From Lachnospiraceae bacterium (GTDB lineage Bacteria > Bacillota > Clostridia > Lachnospirales > Lachnospiraceae), in assembly GCA_009774215.1 (NCBI GenBank), contig VSNH01000139.1, positions 1 through 8,666 on the forward strand: a DNA stretch of 8,666 nt. Reading direction: 5' to 3'. Both the position numbers and the translations under genes were made by a program. The notes beneath the pieces were generated by a model, which saw only the letters and a program-made list of their open reading frames with translations, was not told where the DNA came from and searched no databases. Positions 1 through 6,118 of this stretch are shown here, one piece after another; position 1 is the first letter of the stretch, and each line of letters begins with the position of its first letter.

Positions 1-42
1 CCCTACCCCCCCCCCCCCCCCCCCCCTCCCCCCCCCCCCCCC
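1..42. repeat. Poly-C low-complexity tract at window edge
   Basis: Nearly uninterrupted C with only three non-C bases before position 43 (a TA at 4-5 and a T at 27). In the reading frame of the following gene it would encode a run of prolines, which does not fit the DUF4130 family. It is most likely a sequencing or assembly artefact at a contig end rather than biological sequence. On the opposite strand it would be a G-run able to form a quadruplex, a known cause of sequencing failure. Confidence 0.75.
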
Positions 43-56
43 TATACCACCAATCG

Positions 57-560
57 GTGGATGCGATCACGGCGGGCAGCGGAAGCCGGGTGATGGAAAA
101 TCTCAGGAATCCCTATGTTGTGCGGTGTTTTGAGTTGGCGCGGTTTACCGCCAATGAAGCACACTACGAGATAGAGTTCCTGCGGTTTCAGGAGCTGGCG
201 GATGCGGAAATTGCGAAAGAAGGGGTTCTTTTTTCGCGGATCGGGCCGAAAAATAATGTGATACCATTTATCATGCCGCACTTTGCGGACAGACTGCCCA
301 TCGAGAACTTTATGGTGTATGATGAAAACAGAAATCTTTTCGGTGTGCACCCCGCGGGGGAGGAGTGGTATCTGGTGACGGCGGGGGAATCCTTTGTCCT
401 GCAGGAGCCTGCCCGGTCGAAGAAGGAGGAGGCGTATCAGGAGTTATTTCGTGCATTCCATAAAACAATCGGTATTAAAACCCGGGAAAACAGGAAACTG
501 CAGAGACAGATGTGTGCGTATCGTTACCAAGATTATATGGTGGAATTTCAGCAAAAATGA
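57..560 (+). CDS. DUF4130 / TIGR03915-type putative DNA metabolism protein, 5' truncated
   Basis: C-terminal part of a DUF4130 protein (TIGR03915 type), a family often encoded beside a radical-SAM protein and linked to DNA repair or metabolism by gene context; its biochemical activity is not established. Family signatures seen: a helix with NEAHYEIEFLRFQEL, then a segment reading FSRIGPKNNVIPFIMPHFADR, followed by the FMVYDENRNLFGV strand. The C-terminal helix carries IGIKTRENRKLQRQMCAYRY, which matches the usual family ending. The coordinate 57 is only the first possible start (GTG). The frame stays open to the window edge through the poly-C tract, and family members have roughly another 80-100 residues before this point, so the true start is missing. 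The gene ends with TGA at 558-560 and no clear hairpin terminator follows. Family assignment is good; function is not known. Confidence 0.85.
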   Translation: MDAITAGSGSRVMENLRNPYVVRCFELARFTANEAHYEIEFLRFQELADAEIAKEGVLFSRIGPKNNVIPFIMPHFADRLPIENFMVYDENRNLFGVHPAGEEWYLVTAGESFVLQEPARSKKEEAYQELFRAFHKTIGIKTRENRKLQRQMCAYRYQDYMVEFQQK

Positions 561-707
561 TAAAATGCAGTCTTCTGAAAAGGGAGGAAGAAGGGACAAT
601 AGGCAGATTTCACAAAAAACGATTTGACATTCAAAGTAATTATGTAAAGTTTTGAAAAACATCCGAAAAATGCCAAAATTGTACGGTGTTGGAAACAAAA
701 ATAACTC

Positions 708-735
708 TTTACAAATGAAAATAATGGAGTATAAT
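708..735 (+). promoter_or_regulatory. Sigma-A promoter of the HPr-like gene
   Basis: A -35 TTTACA (708-713) and a perfect -10 TATAAT (730-735) are separated by 16 bp, in AT-rich DNA. Transcription should start near 741-743, giving a leader of about 70 nt. It is the only good promoter between the DUF4130 stop and the HPr-like gene. A second, poorer TTGACA lies at 624-629. Confidence 0.8.
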
Positions 736-752
736 CTACTCAAATGAGGAGC

Positions 753-766
753 TGAAAACGTTTTAT
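753..766 (+). promoter_or_regulatory. cre-like catabolite operator
   Basis: TGAAAACGTTTTAT matches 13 of 14 positions of the Bacillus cre consensus TGWAARCGYTWNCW; only the C at position 13 is replaced, by A. Its core AAAACGTTTT (755-764) is a perfect 10-bp palindrome. It lies about 10-25 nt after the predicted transcription start, where CcpA would repress by blocking initiation or elongation. Function is inferred from the match; no CcpA gene is in the window. Confidence 0.5.
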
Positions 767-767
767 C

Positions 768-790
768 TATGTGTGCCTTTCGCATACATA
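768..790 (+). other. Leader hairpin upstream of the HPr-like gene
   Basis: TATGTGTGC (768-776) pairs with GCATACATA (782-790): nine base pairs including one G-T wobble, with a CTTTC loop. No T-tract follows, so it is not a terminator. It ends nine bases before the ribosome binding site and may stabilise the mRNA or expose that site; this role is inferred. Confidence 0.5.
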
Positions 791-812
791 AGTGAAAAGG
801 AAGGTGATCGTT

Positions 813-1037
813 ATGCAACACAAAATCAAATTGAGACCGGATGAGGTAAAGGACTTCGTGTCCGCGGCTACCAGATGTGACTGTGACGTGGATATTTTCT
901 ACAACAGCTTTATCGTAGATGCAAAATCCATCATCGGTGTGTTAGGTCTGAATTTCAATCAGATTTTAACCGTTGCGTACAATGGCTACGAACCCGATTT
1001 TGAGAGAACTCTCAGAAAATGGGCGGTAGCGGTATAG
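813..1037 (+). CDS. HPr-family protein lacking the active-site histidine (Crh-like)
   Basis: A 74-residue protein of the PTS HPr fold. It aligns without gaps to Bacillus HPr across FVSAATRCDCDVDIFYNS and the KSIIGVLGL segment. Ser39 in KSIIGV matches HPr Ser46, the HPr kinase/phosphorylase site. The position of phosphotransfer His15 is Arg8 (in KLRPDE), so it should not carry phosphate in the PTS relay. In that respect it resembles Bacillus Crh, a regulatory HPr paralogue that keeps Ser46 and acts with CcpA. The start is ATG 813, with AAGGAAGGTG (799-808 region) about seven bases upstream; a GTG at 792 would add seven residues but lies before the ribosome binding site. The gene stands alone between its own promoter and a strong terminator, not beside ptsI. 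The fold is well supported; a Crh-like role is inference. Confidence 0.85.
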   Translation: MQHKIKLRPDEVKDFVSAATRCDCDVDIFYNSFIVDAKSIIGVLGLNFNQILTVAYNGYEPDFERTLRKWAVAV

Positions 1038-1069
1038 ATTCCGGCTGTATGGAACACATCGAACACATT

Positions 1070-1122
1070 GACTCCCTATGTAAGATAACGTAAGATTATC
1101 TTATGTAGGGAGTCTTTATTTT
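1070..1122 (+). terminator. Intrinsic terminator of the HPr-like gene
   Basis: The 19-base arms 1070-1088 and 1096-1114 pair along their full length, with GACTCCCTA/TAGGGAGTC at the base, a tandem G-U pair in the middle and TAAGATAA/TTATCTTA at the top. The loop is seven bases and the tail TTTATTTT follows at once. It lies 33 bases after the stop codon. The long AT-rich upper stem could also work from the other strand. Confidence 0.9.
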
Positions 1123-1125
1123 GCG

Positions 1126-1299
1126 CGCATAGGCAGAGGCAGAAGATGGCAGAGACAGGATACATGCTTGCATGTAAGACTGTCTTTGACAGCTTATGAC
1201 GAGGCGCAAGACGTCCGGAGGGACGTCTGCCCTGCGCGGACCGAAGTGGAACGGAGACCGCGAATGAGAGATGCGAAGCATCTCGAATCTGCCTATGCG
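1126..1299. repeat. Nested-hairpin element with 12-bp terminal inverted repeats
   Basis: CGCATAGGCAGA (1126-1137) and TCTGCCTATGCG (1288-1299) are perfect reverse complements enclosing 150 bases. Inside are four local stems: TACATGC/GCATGTA (1161-1176); CTGTC/GACAG (1180-1192); AGACGTCC/GGACGTCT (1209-1228, loop GGAG), extended by GCGCA/TGCGC (1204-1208 with 1233-1237); and GAGATGC/GCATCTC (1268-1284, loop GAA). The element begins just after the previous terminator and ends just before the helicase ribosome binding site. The helicase frame happens to be open through much of it, so an automatic call could start wrongly at 1168. It may be a structured leader or ncRNA, or a MITE-like interspersed element. 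No family is recognised. Confidence 0.6.
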
Positions 1300-1320
1300 G
1301 AAGTGGAGGAAGTATTTCAT

Positions 1321-3933
1321 ATGGAAGTACGCATTTCCGTGCGGGGCCTGGTGGAATTTATTCTGCGCTCCGGCGATATCGACAATCGAAAAGCGGCGTC
1401 ACCTGAAAATGCCATGCAGGAGGGAGGACGGATTCATCGCATGATCCAGCGGCGGATGGGACCTTCTTACCAGGCAGAGGTGTCTCTCTCCCATGTCTAT
1501 GACGCGGGAGAGTACGAGATCGTGGTGGAGGGCCGTGCCGACGGCATCATTACGGAGTACGCCGGGCATCCGATGCCCGAATCTGCGGGTAAGCTGCCGC
1601 AAAAGGAAGAACAATCCGGGATGGAGGAAAAGGCGGCCGGCGGCGTGGAGACGCCCCCGGCCTTGACGCCGGGGCAGGAGCAGTCAGTACAGAAACTGAC
1701 GGTCACGATAGACGAGATCAAGGGAACCTACCATGATCTGAAGAAAATGAGAGGGCCCGTCCCCGTGCATTTGGCGCAGGCGAAGTGTTATGCCTATATT
1801 TATGCCACGCAGAAAAAACTGTCGGATATCCGGGTGCGCATGACTTACTGTCATATGGAGACGGAGGAAATCCGTTATTTTCACGAGGAGTATCTGTATG
1901 AGGAACTGCGGATATGGTTTGAGGAGTTGATGGAGCAGTACCGAAAATGGGCGGACTATCAGTTTGTGTGGCAGAAATGCAGGCAGGCATCCATCAAGGA
2001 GATGGAATTTCCTTTTCCCTACCGGGAGGGGCAGAAGGAGCTGGCGACTTATGTGTATCAGACGATTTACCACAAGCGCAAGCTCTTTATCGAGGCGCCC
2101 ACGGGCGCGGGCAAGACGATCTCCACGGTATTTCCGGCGTTGAAAGCCATGGGGGAGGGGCTGTGCGAGCGTATCTTTTATCTGACGGCCAAGACCATCA
2201 CCCGCACCGTGGCGGACGACACGATCAATCTGCTGCGGGAGCGGGGACTGAAACTGAAAAGCGTCATATTGACCGCCAAGGACAAAATCTGCTTTATGCG
2301 CGGACCGGCAGATGGAAATCCGCTGCAGACACAGTACGCAGATGGCGTGGTGAATGGGGAAAAAGGTGTTTTTGCCCGGCCAAATCAACCCGAGTGCAAC
2401 CCGGCAGCCTGTCCCTATGCGAAGGGGCACTATGACAGGGTAAATGAGGCGATGTACGAGCTGTTGACTCATGCGGACAACTTCACGCGGGAACGGATAG
2501 AGGAGTATGCGCGCAGGTATCAGGTATGTCCTTTTGAGATGTGTCTGGATATGAGCCTGTTTGCCGACGCGGTGATCTGTGATTACAATTATCTCTTTGA
2601 TCCCCATGTGTATCTGCGCCGCTTTTTTGCGGAGGGAGTCAGGGGCGAGTATATTTTTCTCGTGGACGAGGCTCACAATCTGGTGGAGCGGGGCAGGGAG
2701 ATGTACAGTGCCCTTCTTTGCAAAGAGTCCTTTCTGGAACTGAAAAGGACGGTGAAGGCATACGACGAGCGGATTGCCAAAAATCTGGATAAATGCAATA
2801 AGGAAATGCTTGCACTGAAAAGGGAGTGCGAGGGCTGTCAGGTGGTGGAGGAGACAGACGCGCTTGTCCGTGCGTTGATGCGTCTCGGTGCAGCCATCGA
2901 AGATTATCTGGAGGATCATGACGACAGTCCCGTGCGGGCGGACATCCTGTCCTTTTATTTTGAGGTCTCCCATTTTTTGGAAATGAATGAGTTGGCGGAT
3001 GAAAATTATGTGACCTACTCGGAACTGCGGGAGGACGGCAGCTTCATTGTGAAGCTGTTCTGTGTGAATCCCGCGGGCAATCTGCGAAACTGCATGAGAC
3101 GGGGCCGCAGCACCATTTTGTTTTCAGCGACGCTTCTGCCGATCCTGTATTACAAGACGCTGCTGGGGGCGGAAGAAGGGGACTATGAGGTTTACGCCAA
3201 GTCGGTCTTTCGGCCGGACAAGCTGGGACTGTACATAGGGAGCGATGTGACAAGCCGCTATACCCGCCGGGGAGATGCGGAGTATTATCGGATCGCGTCC
3301 TACATTCACAATATCATAGAGAAAAGACAGGGCAACTATATGGTCTTTTTCCCTTCCCACTCTTTTTTACAGCGGGTTTTTGAAATTTACCGGAAGTATT
3401 TTAATGAGGAGGAGACCGTGGAATGTATTTTGCAGGAGAGCCATATGAATGAGGAATCTCGGGAAGCCTTTTTAAACCGTTTCCGTGGGAATGAGGACTG
3501 CGACCTGCAGAGGCTGATTCAAATGGATATCGAAATGGAGGAGGAAAGGAGTCTTCTCGGTTTTTGCGTGATGGGCGGTATTTTCAGTGAGGGAATTGAC
3601 TTGAAGAACGACAGCCTGATCGGCGCGATTATCGTGGGGACGGGGCTGCCCCAGGTGTGCAATGAGCGGGAGCTTTTGAAAAAGTATTTTGACGGCTGGG
3701 GGGAGAACGGCTTCAACTATGCCTATCGCTATCCGGGCATGAACAAAGTGCTGCAGGCGGCCGGGCGGGTGATCCGCACGGTGGATGACTTCGGGGTTGT
3801 CGCGCTTTTGGACGAGCGGTTTTTGTCCCCGGCTTATCAGCGGTTATTTCCGCGGGAATGGCAGGAAAAGGTTGTTGTTACAGTTGACCAAATAGGTCGA
3901 AAAGTGGAAAGATTTTGGGATGAGTGGCTCTAA
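1321..3933 (+). CDS. ATP-dependent DNA helicase of the DinG/XPD (Rad3) type with N-terminal PD-(D/E)XK nuclease domain
   Basis: An 870-residue fusion. The N-terminal part is a Cas4/RecB-like nuclease: Asp74 in EGRADGI, Asp131-Glu132-x-Lys134 in IDEIKGT, and the QxxxY motif Gln153/Tyr157. A variable hydrophilic insert (about residues 85-125) lies between the first two motifs. The rest is a superfamily 2 helicase: Walker A APTGAGKT (259-266), DEAH box (449-452), SATLLP (motif III region), GGIFSEGIDL (motif V, Glu757) and QAAGRVIRT (motif VI, Gln812, Arg816, Arg819). Cys324, Cys359, Cys364 and Cys403 lie between Walker A and DEAH, as expected for the XPD/DinG 4Fe-4S cluster; Cys408 is an alternative ligand. 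It probably unwinds and processes DNA 5'-3' during repair; the substrate is unknown. Start 1321 is preferred because GGAGG (1305-1309) precedes it and the domain begins at once (MEVRISVRGLVEF). No DNA-system partners are adjacent. Confidence 0.92.
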   Translation: MEVRISVRGLVEFILRSGDIDNRKAASPENAMQEGGRIHRMIQRRMGPSYQAEVSLSHVYDAGEYEIVVEGRADGIITEYAGHPMPESAGKLPQKEEQSGMEEKAAGGVETPPALTPGQEQSVQKLTVTIDEIKGTYHDLKKMRGPVPVHLAQAKCYAYIYATQKKLSDIRVRMTYCHMETEEIRYFHEEYLYEELRIWFEELMEQYRKWADYQFVWQKCRQASIKEMEFPFPYREGQKELATYVYQTIYHKRKLFIEAPTGAGKTISTVFPALKAMGEGLCERIFYLTAKTITRTVADDTINLLRERGLKLKSVILTAKDKICFMRGPADGNPLQTQYADGVVNGEKGVFARPNQPECNPAACPYAKGHYDRVNEAMYELLTHADNFTRERIEEYARRYQVCPFEMCLDMSLFADAVICDYNYLFDPHVYLRRFFAEGVRGEYIFLVDEAHNLVERGREMYSALLCKESFLELKRTVKAYDERIAKNLDKCNKEMLALKRECEGCQVVEETDALVRALMRLGAAIEDYLEDHDDSPVRADILSFYFEVSHFLEMNELADENYVTYSELREDGSFIVKLFCVNPAGNLRNCMRRGRSTILFSATLLPILYYKTLLGAEEGDYEVYAKSVFRPDKLGLYIGSDVTSRYTRRGDAEYYRIASYIHNIIEKRQGNYMVFFPSHSFLQRVFEIYRKYFNEEETVECILQESHMNEESREAFLNRFRGNEDCDLQRLIQMDIEMEEERSLLGFCVMGGIFSEGIDLKNDSLIGAIIVGTGLPQVCNERELLKKYFDGWGENGFNYAYRYPGMNKVLQAAGRVIRTVDDFGVVALLDERFLSPAYQRLFPREWQEKVVVTVDQIGRKVERFWDEWL

Positions 3934-3947
3934 AGCGCGGCTTTTTG
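3932..3947 (+). terminator. Weak terminator-like hairpin at the end of the helicase gene
   Basis: AAAGC/GCTTT (3932-3936 with 3940-3944), loop GCG, followed by two more T. The stem is only 5 bp and overlaps the stop codon, so efficiency would be low. It is the only candidate near the gene end. Confidence 0.25.
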
Positions 3948-3987
3948 CGGTGTCCAAATGAGTCAACAAAGAATTAGACAAAAAGTC

Positions 3988-4279
3988 TGTGGAAGAGACA
4001 AGCTGTGTGGATTGACTTCTCACGTCAAGAGACAAAATGTGATTGACTGCTGTCAGACAGGATATTACAAAAGAGGTCAATAATATCGGCAGGAAATAAG
4101 CCTGTTCGACAAAAAGATATAAGAAAAAACCGAAAATGACAGACAGATTGCGAAGAAACGGTACATGGTTCGACAAGAAATGACGACGCTGTCAATGTGG
4201 ATAACTTTGTGGAAATTGGGGATTTCTCAGCTTTTTTTGGATAACTTTTTAAAAATTGGGGCGTAAAAATTGTGGAAAA
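3988..4279. other. Non-coding stretch with a cluster of DnaA-box-like sites
   Basis: The 593 bases between helicase and GH13 gene (3934-4526) hold no convincing gene. Within them is one perfect DnaA box on the complementary strand (TGTGGATAA, 4196-4204) and five relatives in the same orientation: TGTGGAAGA (3988), TGTGGATTG (4006), TGTGGAAAT (4208), TTTGGATAA (4236) and TGTGGAAAA (4271). The last four boxes sit in 84 bases of AT-rich DNA. GTCAA also recurs (3962, 4024, 4077, 4191, 4323 region), once as the inverted pair TTGAC/GTCAA at 4012-4028. The cluster could bind DnaA, as an origin or titration site, or be a chance product of TGTGGA-rich DNA. No dnaA, dnaN or rep gene is present. Confidence 0.4.
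4199..4261. repeat. Imperfect 23-bp direct repeat, 40-bp period
   Basis: The 23-base units 4199-4221 and 4239-4261 both read GGATAACTTT, four variable bases, then AAATTGGGG. They differ at 3 of 23 positions and start 40 bp apart, close to four helical turns. Each contains a DnaA-box-like GGATAA core, so two protein molecules could bind the same DNA face. A third partial relative (AAATTGTGG) follows at 4267. Confidence 0.65.
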
Positions 4280-4296
4280 GTCGGTGAACGGTTTTT

Positions 4297-4333
4297 GGTT
4301 TGGAAAGAGCAAACCCATCGGGTCAACCGATGG
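4297..4333. other. Two adjacent hairpins upstream of the GH13 promoter
   Basis: GGTTTG (4297-4302) pairs with CAAACC (4310-4315), followed directly by CCATCGG (4315-4321) pairing with CCGATGG (4327-4333) across a GTCAA loop. The second is a perfect 7-bp inverted repeat, 25 bp upstream of the -35 box. No T-tract follows. It may be a regulator-binding site; the role is unknown. Confidence 0.45.
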
Positions 4334-4357
4334 CGGAAGAGAAAGAGCAGAACTTGT

Positions 4358-4387
4358 TTGACGCAGAATGGCAAATAGTGGTATACT
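4358..4387 (+). promoter_or_regulatory. Promoter of the GH13 gene
   Basis: A -35 TTGACG (4358-4363), an 18-bp spacer and a -10 TATACT (4382-4387) predict a transcript starting near 4393 with a leader of about 130 nt. The leader contains a GC-rich hairpin, GCCG/CGGC at 4475-4485, around the 10-bp palindrome CGCCGCGGCG (4474-4483). The reading frame upstream of 4527 runs back through this promoter, which argues that the longer frame is not translated from 4368. Confidence 0.65.
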
Positions 4388-4526
4388 AAATCGTGGTAAA
4401 ATACAATATGTTGATACTGAAGCATGGCTGGACAAAAACTGTGCAAGGTGTAAGAGGGAAACCGAAAGCAGAACGCCGCGGCGGCTGTCTGTGCATAAGA
4501 GGGGTTTCGGAATGGAGGAAAAAACT

Positions 4527-5837
4527 ATGTGGGCATTTGAAAGTGTGTTTTATCAGATATATCCGTTGGGGTTCTGCGGTGCGCCCTTTGAGAATGACGG
4601 GCAGCTTACGCACCGCATCTTAAAGGTGAACGACTGGATTCCTCATATGAAGAAGCTGGGGATCAACGCGATTTACTTTTCCCCGGTGTTTGAGTCGGAC
4701 ACCCACGGGTACAATACGAGGGATTACCACACCATTGACTGTCGGCTGGGAACCAACGAGGATTTCAAAGAAGTCTGTGAAAACCTGCACAAGAACGGCA
4801 TCAAGGTGGTGCTGGACGGGGTGTTTAACCATGTGGGCAGGGGTTTCTGGGCTTTTCAGGATGTGTTGAGGAACAGGGAAAACTCTCCCTACTTAAGCTG
4901 GTTTAACATCAATCTGGGGGGAAACTCCAACTACAACGACGGTCTGTGGTACGAGGGTTGGGAAGGCAATTACGATCTTGTGAAGCTGAACCTGCGCCAC
5001 GGGGATGTGATCAACCACATTCTGGACAGCGTGAAAGGCTGGGTTGAGGAATTTGACATCGACGGTCTTCGTCTGGATGTGGCGTACTGTCTGGATCACG
5101 ATTTTGTGAGAAGGCTCCGGGCGTTTACGGACGGTCTGAAACCGGAGTTCTATCTGCTGGGAGAGATGCTTCACGGCGATTACAACCAAATGGTGAACGA
5201 TCAGATGCTGCACTCCTCCACAAACTATGAGTGCTACAAGGGGCTGTTCTCCAGCTTTAACAGTATGAATATGTTTGAGATCAACCATTCCCTGCTCAGG
5301 CAGTTCGGACCGGAAAACTGGTGCCTCTACCGCGGCAAGCATCTGCTCTCCTTTGTGGATAACCATGATGTGAGCCGGATCGCCAGCAATCTGACGAACG
5401 AAAAACACCTGCCGCTAATCTACGCGCTGTGCTTCGGTATGCCGGGTATTCCCTGTGTGTACTACGGCAGCGAGTGGGGGGCGAAGGCAAATAAGAGCGA
5501 GGGCGATCCCGCGCTGCGCGCCTGCTTTGAGGCGCCTGTGTGGAATGAGCTTTCTGAGTGGATCAGTAAACTTGCTGAGGCAAAGAAAGGTTCTAAAGCG
5601 CTCAACTACGGCGATTTCCGCTCAGTGGTGTTGACCAACAAACAGTGCATTTTTGAGCGCAAGTGCGAGGACGAGAGAGTGCTTGTAGCGATCAACGCCG
5701 ACGGGGAGGACTATACCGCCCATTTCGATGCCGGCTGCGGCATGGCCGTGGATCTGATCACAGGGGAAGAGCACGATTTTGGCGGCGGAAGCCGGCTTCC
5801 CGCTTACAGCGCGTATTTCTGGAAGATGGAGCATTAA
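4527..5837 (+). CDS. Alpha-amylase-family glycoside hydrolase (GH13), cytoplasmic
   Basis: A 436-residue GH13 (beta/alpha)8-barrel enzyme with the conserved regions in order: DGVFNHVG (Asp97, Asn101, His102), GLRLDVA (Arg182 and nucleophile Asp184), LLGEML (acid/base Glu213) and FVDNHDVSR (Asn279-His280-Asp281, transition-state stabiliser). All catalytic residues are present. It starts directly in the barrel (FYQIYPLGF) with no signal peptide or N-terminal starch-binding domain, and ends in a short C-terminal beta domain. It should therefore act in the cytoplasm on imported maltodextrins or similar alpha-glucans, in the range of maltodextrin glucosidase, cyclomaltodextrinase or neopullulanase; exact specificity cannot be read. 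Start 4527 is chosen because GGAGG (4514-4518) lies eight bases upstream; ATG 4512 overlaps that site. No sugar transporter or regulator is adjacent, so it seems monocistronic. Confidence 0.9.
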   Translation: MWAFESVFYQIYPLGFCGAPFENDGQLTHRILKVNDWIPHMKKLGINAIYFSPVFESDTHGYNTRDYHTIDCRLGTNEDFKEVCENLHKNGIKVVLDGVFNHVGRGFWAFQDVLRNRENSPYLSWFNINLGGNSNYNDGLWYEGWEGNYDLVKLNLRHGDVINHILDSVKGWVEEFDIDGLRLDVAYCLDHDFVRRLRAFTDGLKPEFYLLGEMLHGDYNQMVNDQMLHSSTNYECYKGLFSSFNSMNMFEINHSLLRQFGPENWCLYRGKHLLSFVDNHDVSRIASNLTNEKHLPLIYALCFGMPGIPCVYYGSEWGAKANKSEGDPALRACFEAPVWNELSEWISKLAEAKKGSKALNYGDFRSVVLTNKQCIFERKCEDERVLVAINADGEDYTAHFDAGCGMAVDLITGEEHDFGGGSRLPAYSAYFWKMEH

Positions 5838-5879
5838 CAGTTCGGCCGGAGCAGCATCTGTCGGGCAATAAAGTTTTTC

Positions 5880-5908
5880 TTGACAAGACCTGTCATATGT
5901 ACTAAGAT
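5880..5908 (+). promoter_or_regulatory. Strong promoter of the leader ORF and ABC exporter
   Basis: A perfect -35 TTGACA (5880-5885), a 17-bp spacer and -10 TAAGAT (5903-5908; 5 of 6 to consensus). The transcript should start near 5914-5916, about 55 nt before the leader ORF. Such a strong promoter in front of a terminator suggests that control occurs after initiation. Confidence 0.85.
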
Positions 5909-5970
5909 GGCAAAAGCATCATAAAAATGTAACTATAAACGAAAGCAAATTTCAGAAAGGAGGTAATCTT

Positions 5971-6084
5971 ATGTTTATACGCGGTATCAATTTCGCAGTC
6001 GGTAGTAATACACAACTGCATAGAGTGACGTTACATGAAATTACCTCCGCATATAGAAAAATCGGCTGGGGCAGGGATTGTTGA
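5971..6084 (+). CDS. 37-residue leader peptide upstream of the ABC exporter
   Basis: The ORF starts at ATG 5971 with an exceptionally strong ribosome binding site, AAAGGAGGT (5956-5964), six bases upstream, and stops with TGA at 6082-6084. The peptide starts MFIRGINFAVGSNTQLHRVT and ends in GWGRDC. It is slightly basic, with no membrane segment, no known domain and no obvious run of one amino acid. I do not recognise it. The promoter, strong initiation site and following terminator suggest that its translation matters more than its product, as for bmrB before bmrCD in Bacillus subtilis. Helix formation with 6033-6048 would hide both its ribosome binding site and ATG. It could instead encode a functional small protein; conservation of the peptide versus the RNA pairing would decide. 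Confidence 0.65.
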   Translation: MFIRGINFAVGSNTQLHRVTLHEITSAYRKIGWGRDC

Positions 6085-6118
6085 CCTTGCCGGTCGGTGA
6101 ATAGTTATGTCGGGCTTT

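Noticed and set aside
624..650. Second promoter TTGACA with TAAAGT upstream of the HPr-like gene
   Set aside because: The spacer is only 15 bp with a poor -10 box; the promoter at 708-735 is clearly better.
1186..1214. TTGACA at 1186-1191 as a helicase promoter
   Set aside because: No -10-like sequence 16-18 bp downstream, and the TTGACA is part of a hairpin arm.
1168..1320. Upstream extension of the helicase frame starting at ATG 1168
   Set aside because: No ribosome binding site; the stretch lies inside the hairpin element, its translation is arginine-rich and unlike the family, and GGAGG precedes ATG 1321.
1684..2973. 429-codon open frame on the - strand
   Set aside because: Fully antisense to the helicase with intact motifs. 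It has no ribosome binding site or recognisable domain and its composition is that of a shadow frame.
3958..4083. 41-codon + strand frame starting MSQQRIRQK after the helicase
   Set aside because: No Shine-Dalgarno before its ATG, no promoter and no recognised similarity; probably chance.
3844..4435. Two overlapping - strand frames of 110 and 136 codons in the intergenic region
   Set aside because: No ribosome sites, no family resemblance and mutual overlap; composition reflects purine-rich DNA on the + strand.
4368..4526. Longer GH13 frame starting at ATG 4368
   Set aside because: It begins upstream of the -10 box and has no ribosome site, while GGAGG is well placed for 4527.
5847..5879. 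Possible terminator after the GH13 gene
   Set aside because: The CAG/CTG-centred stem is short and interrupted, and the T-run is separated from it by about ten bases.
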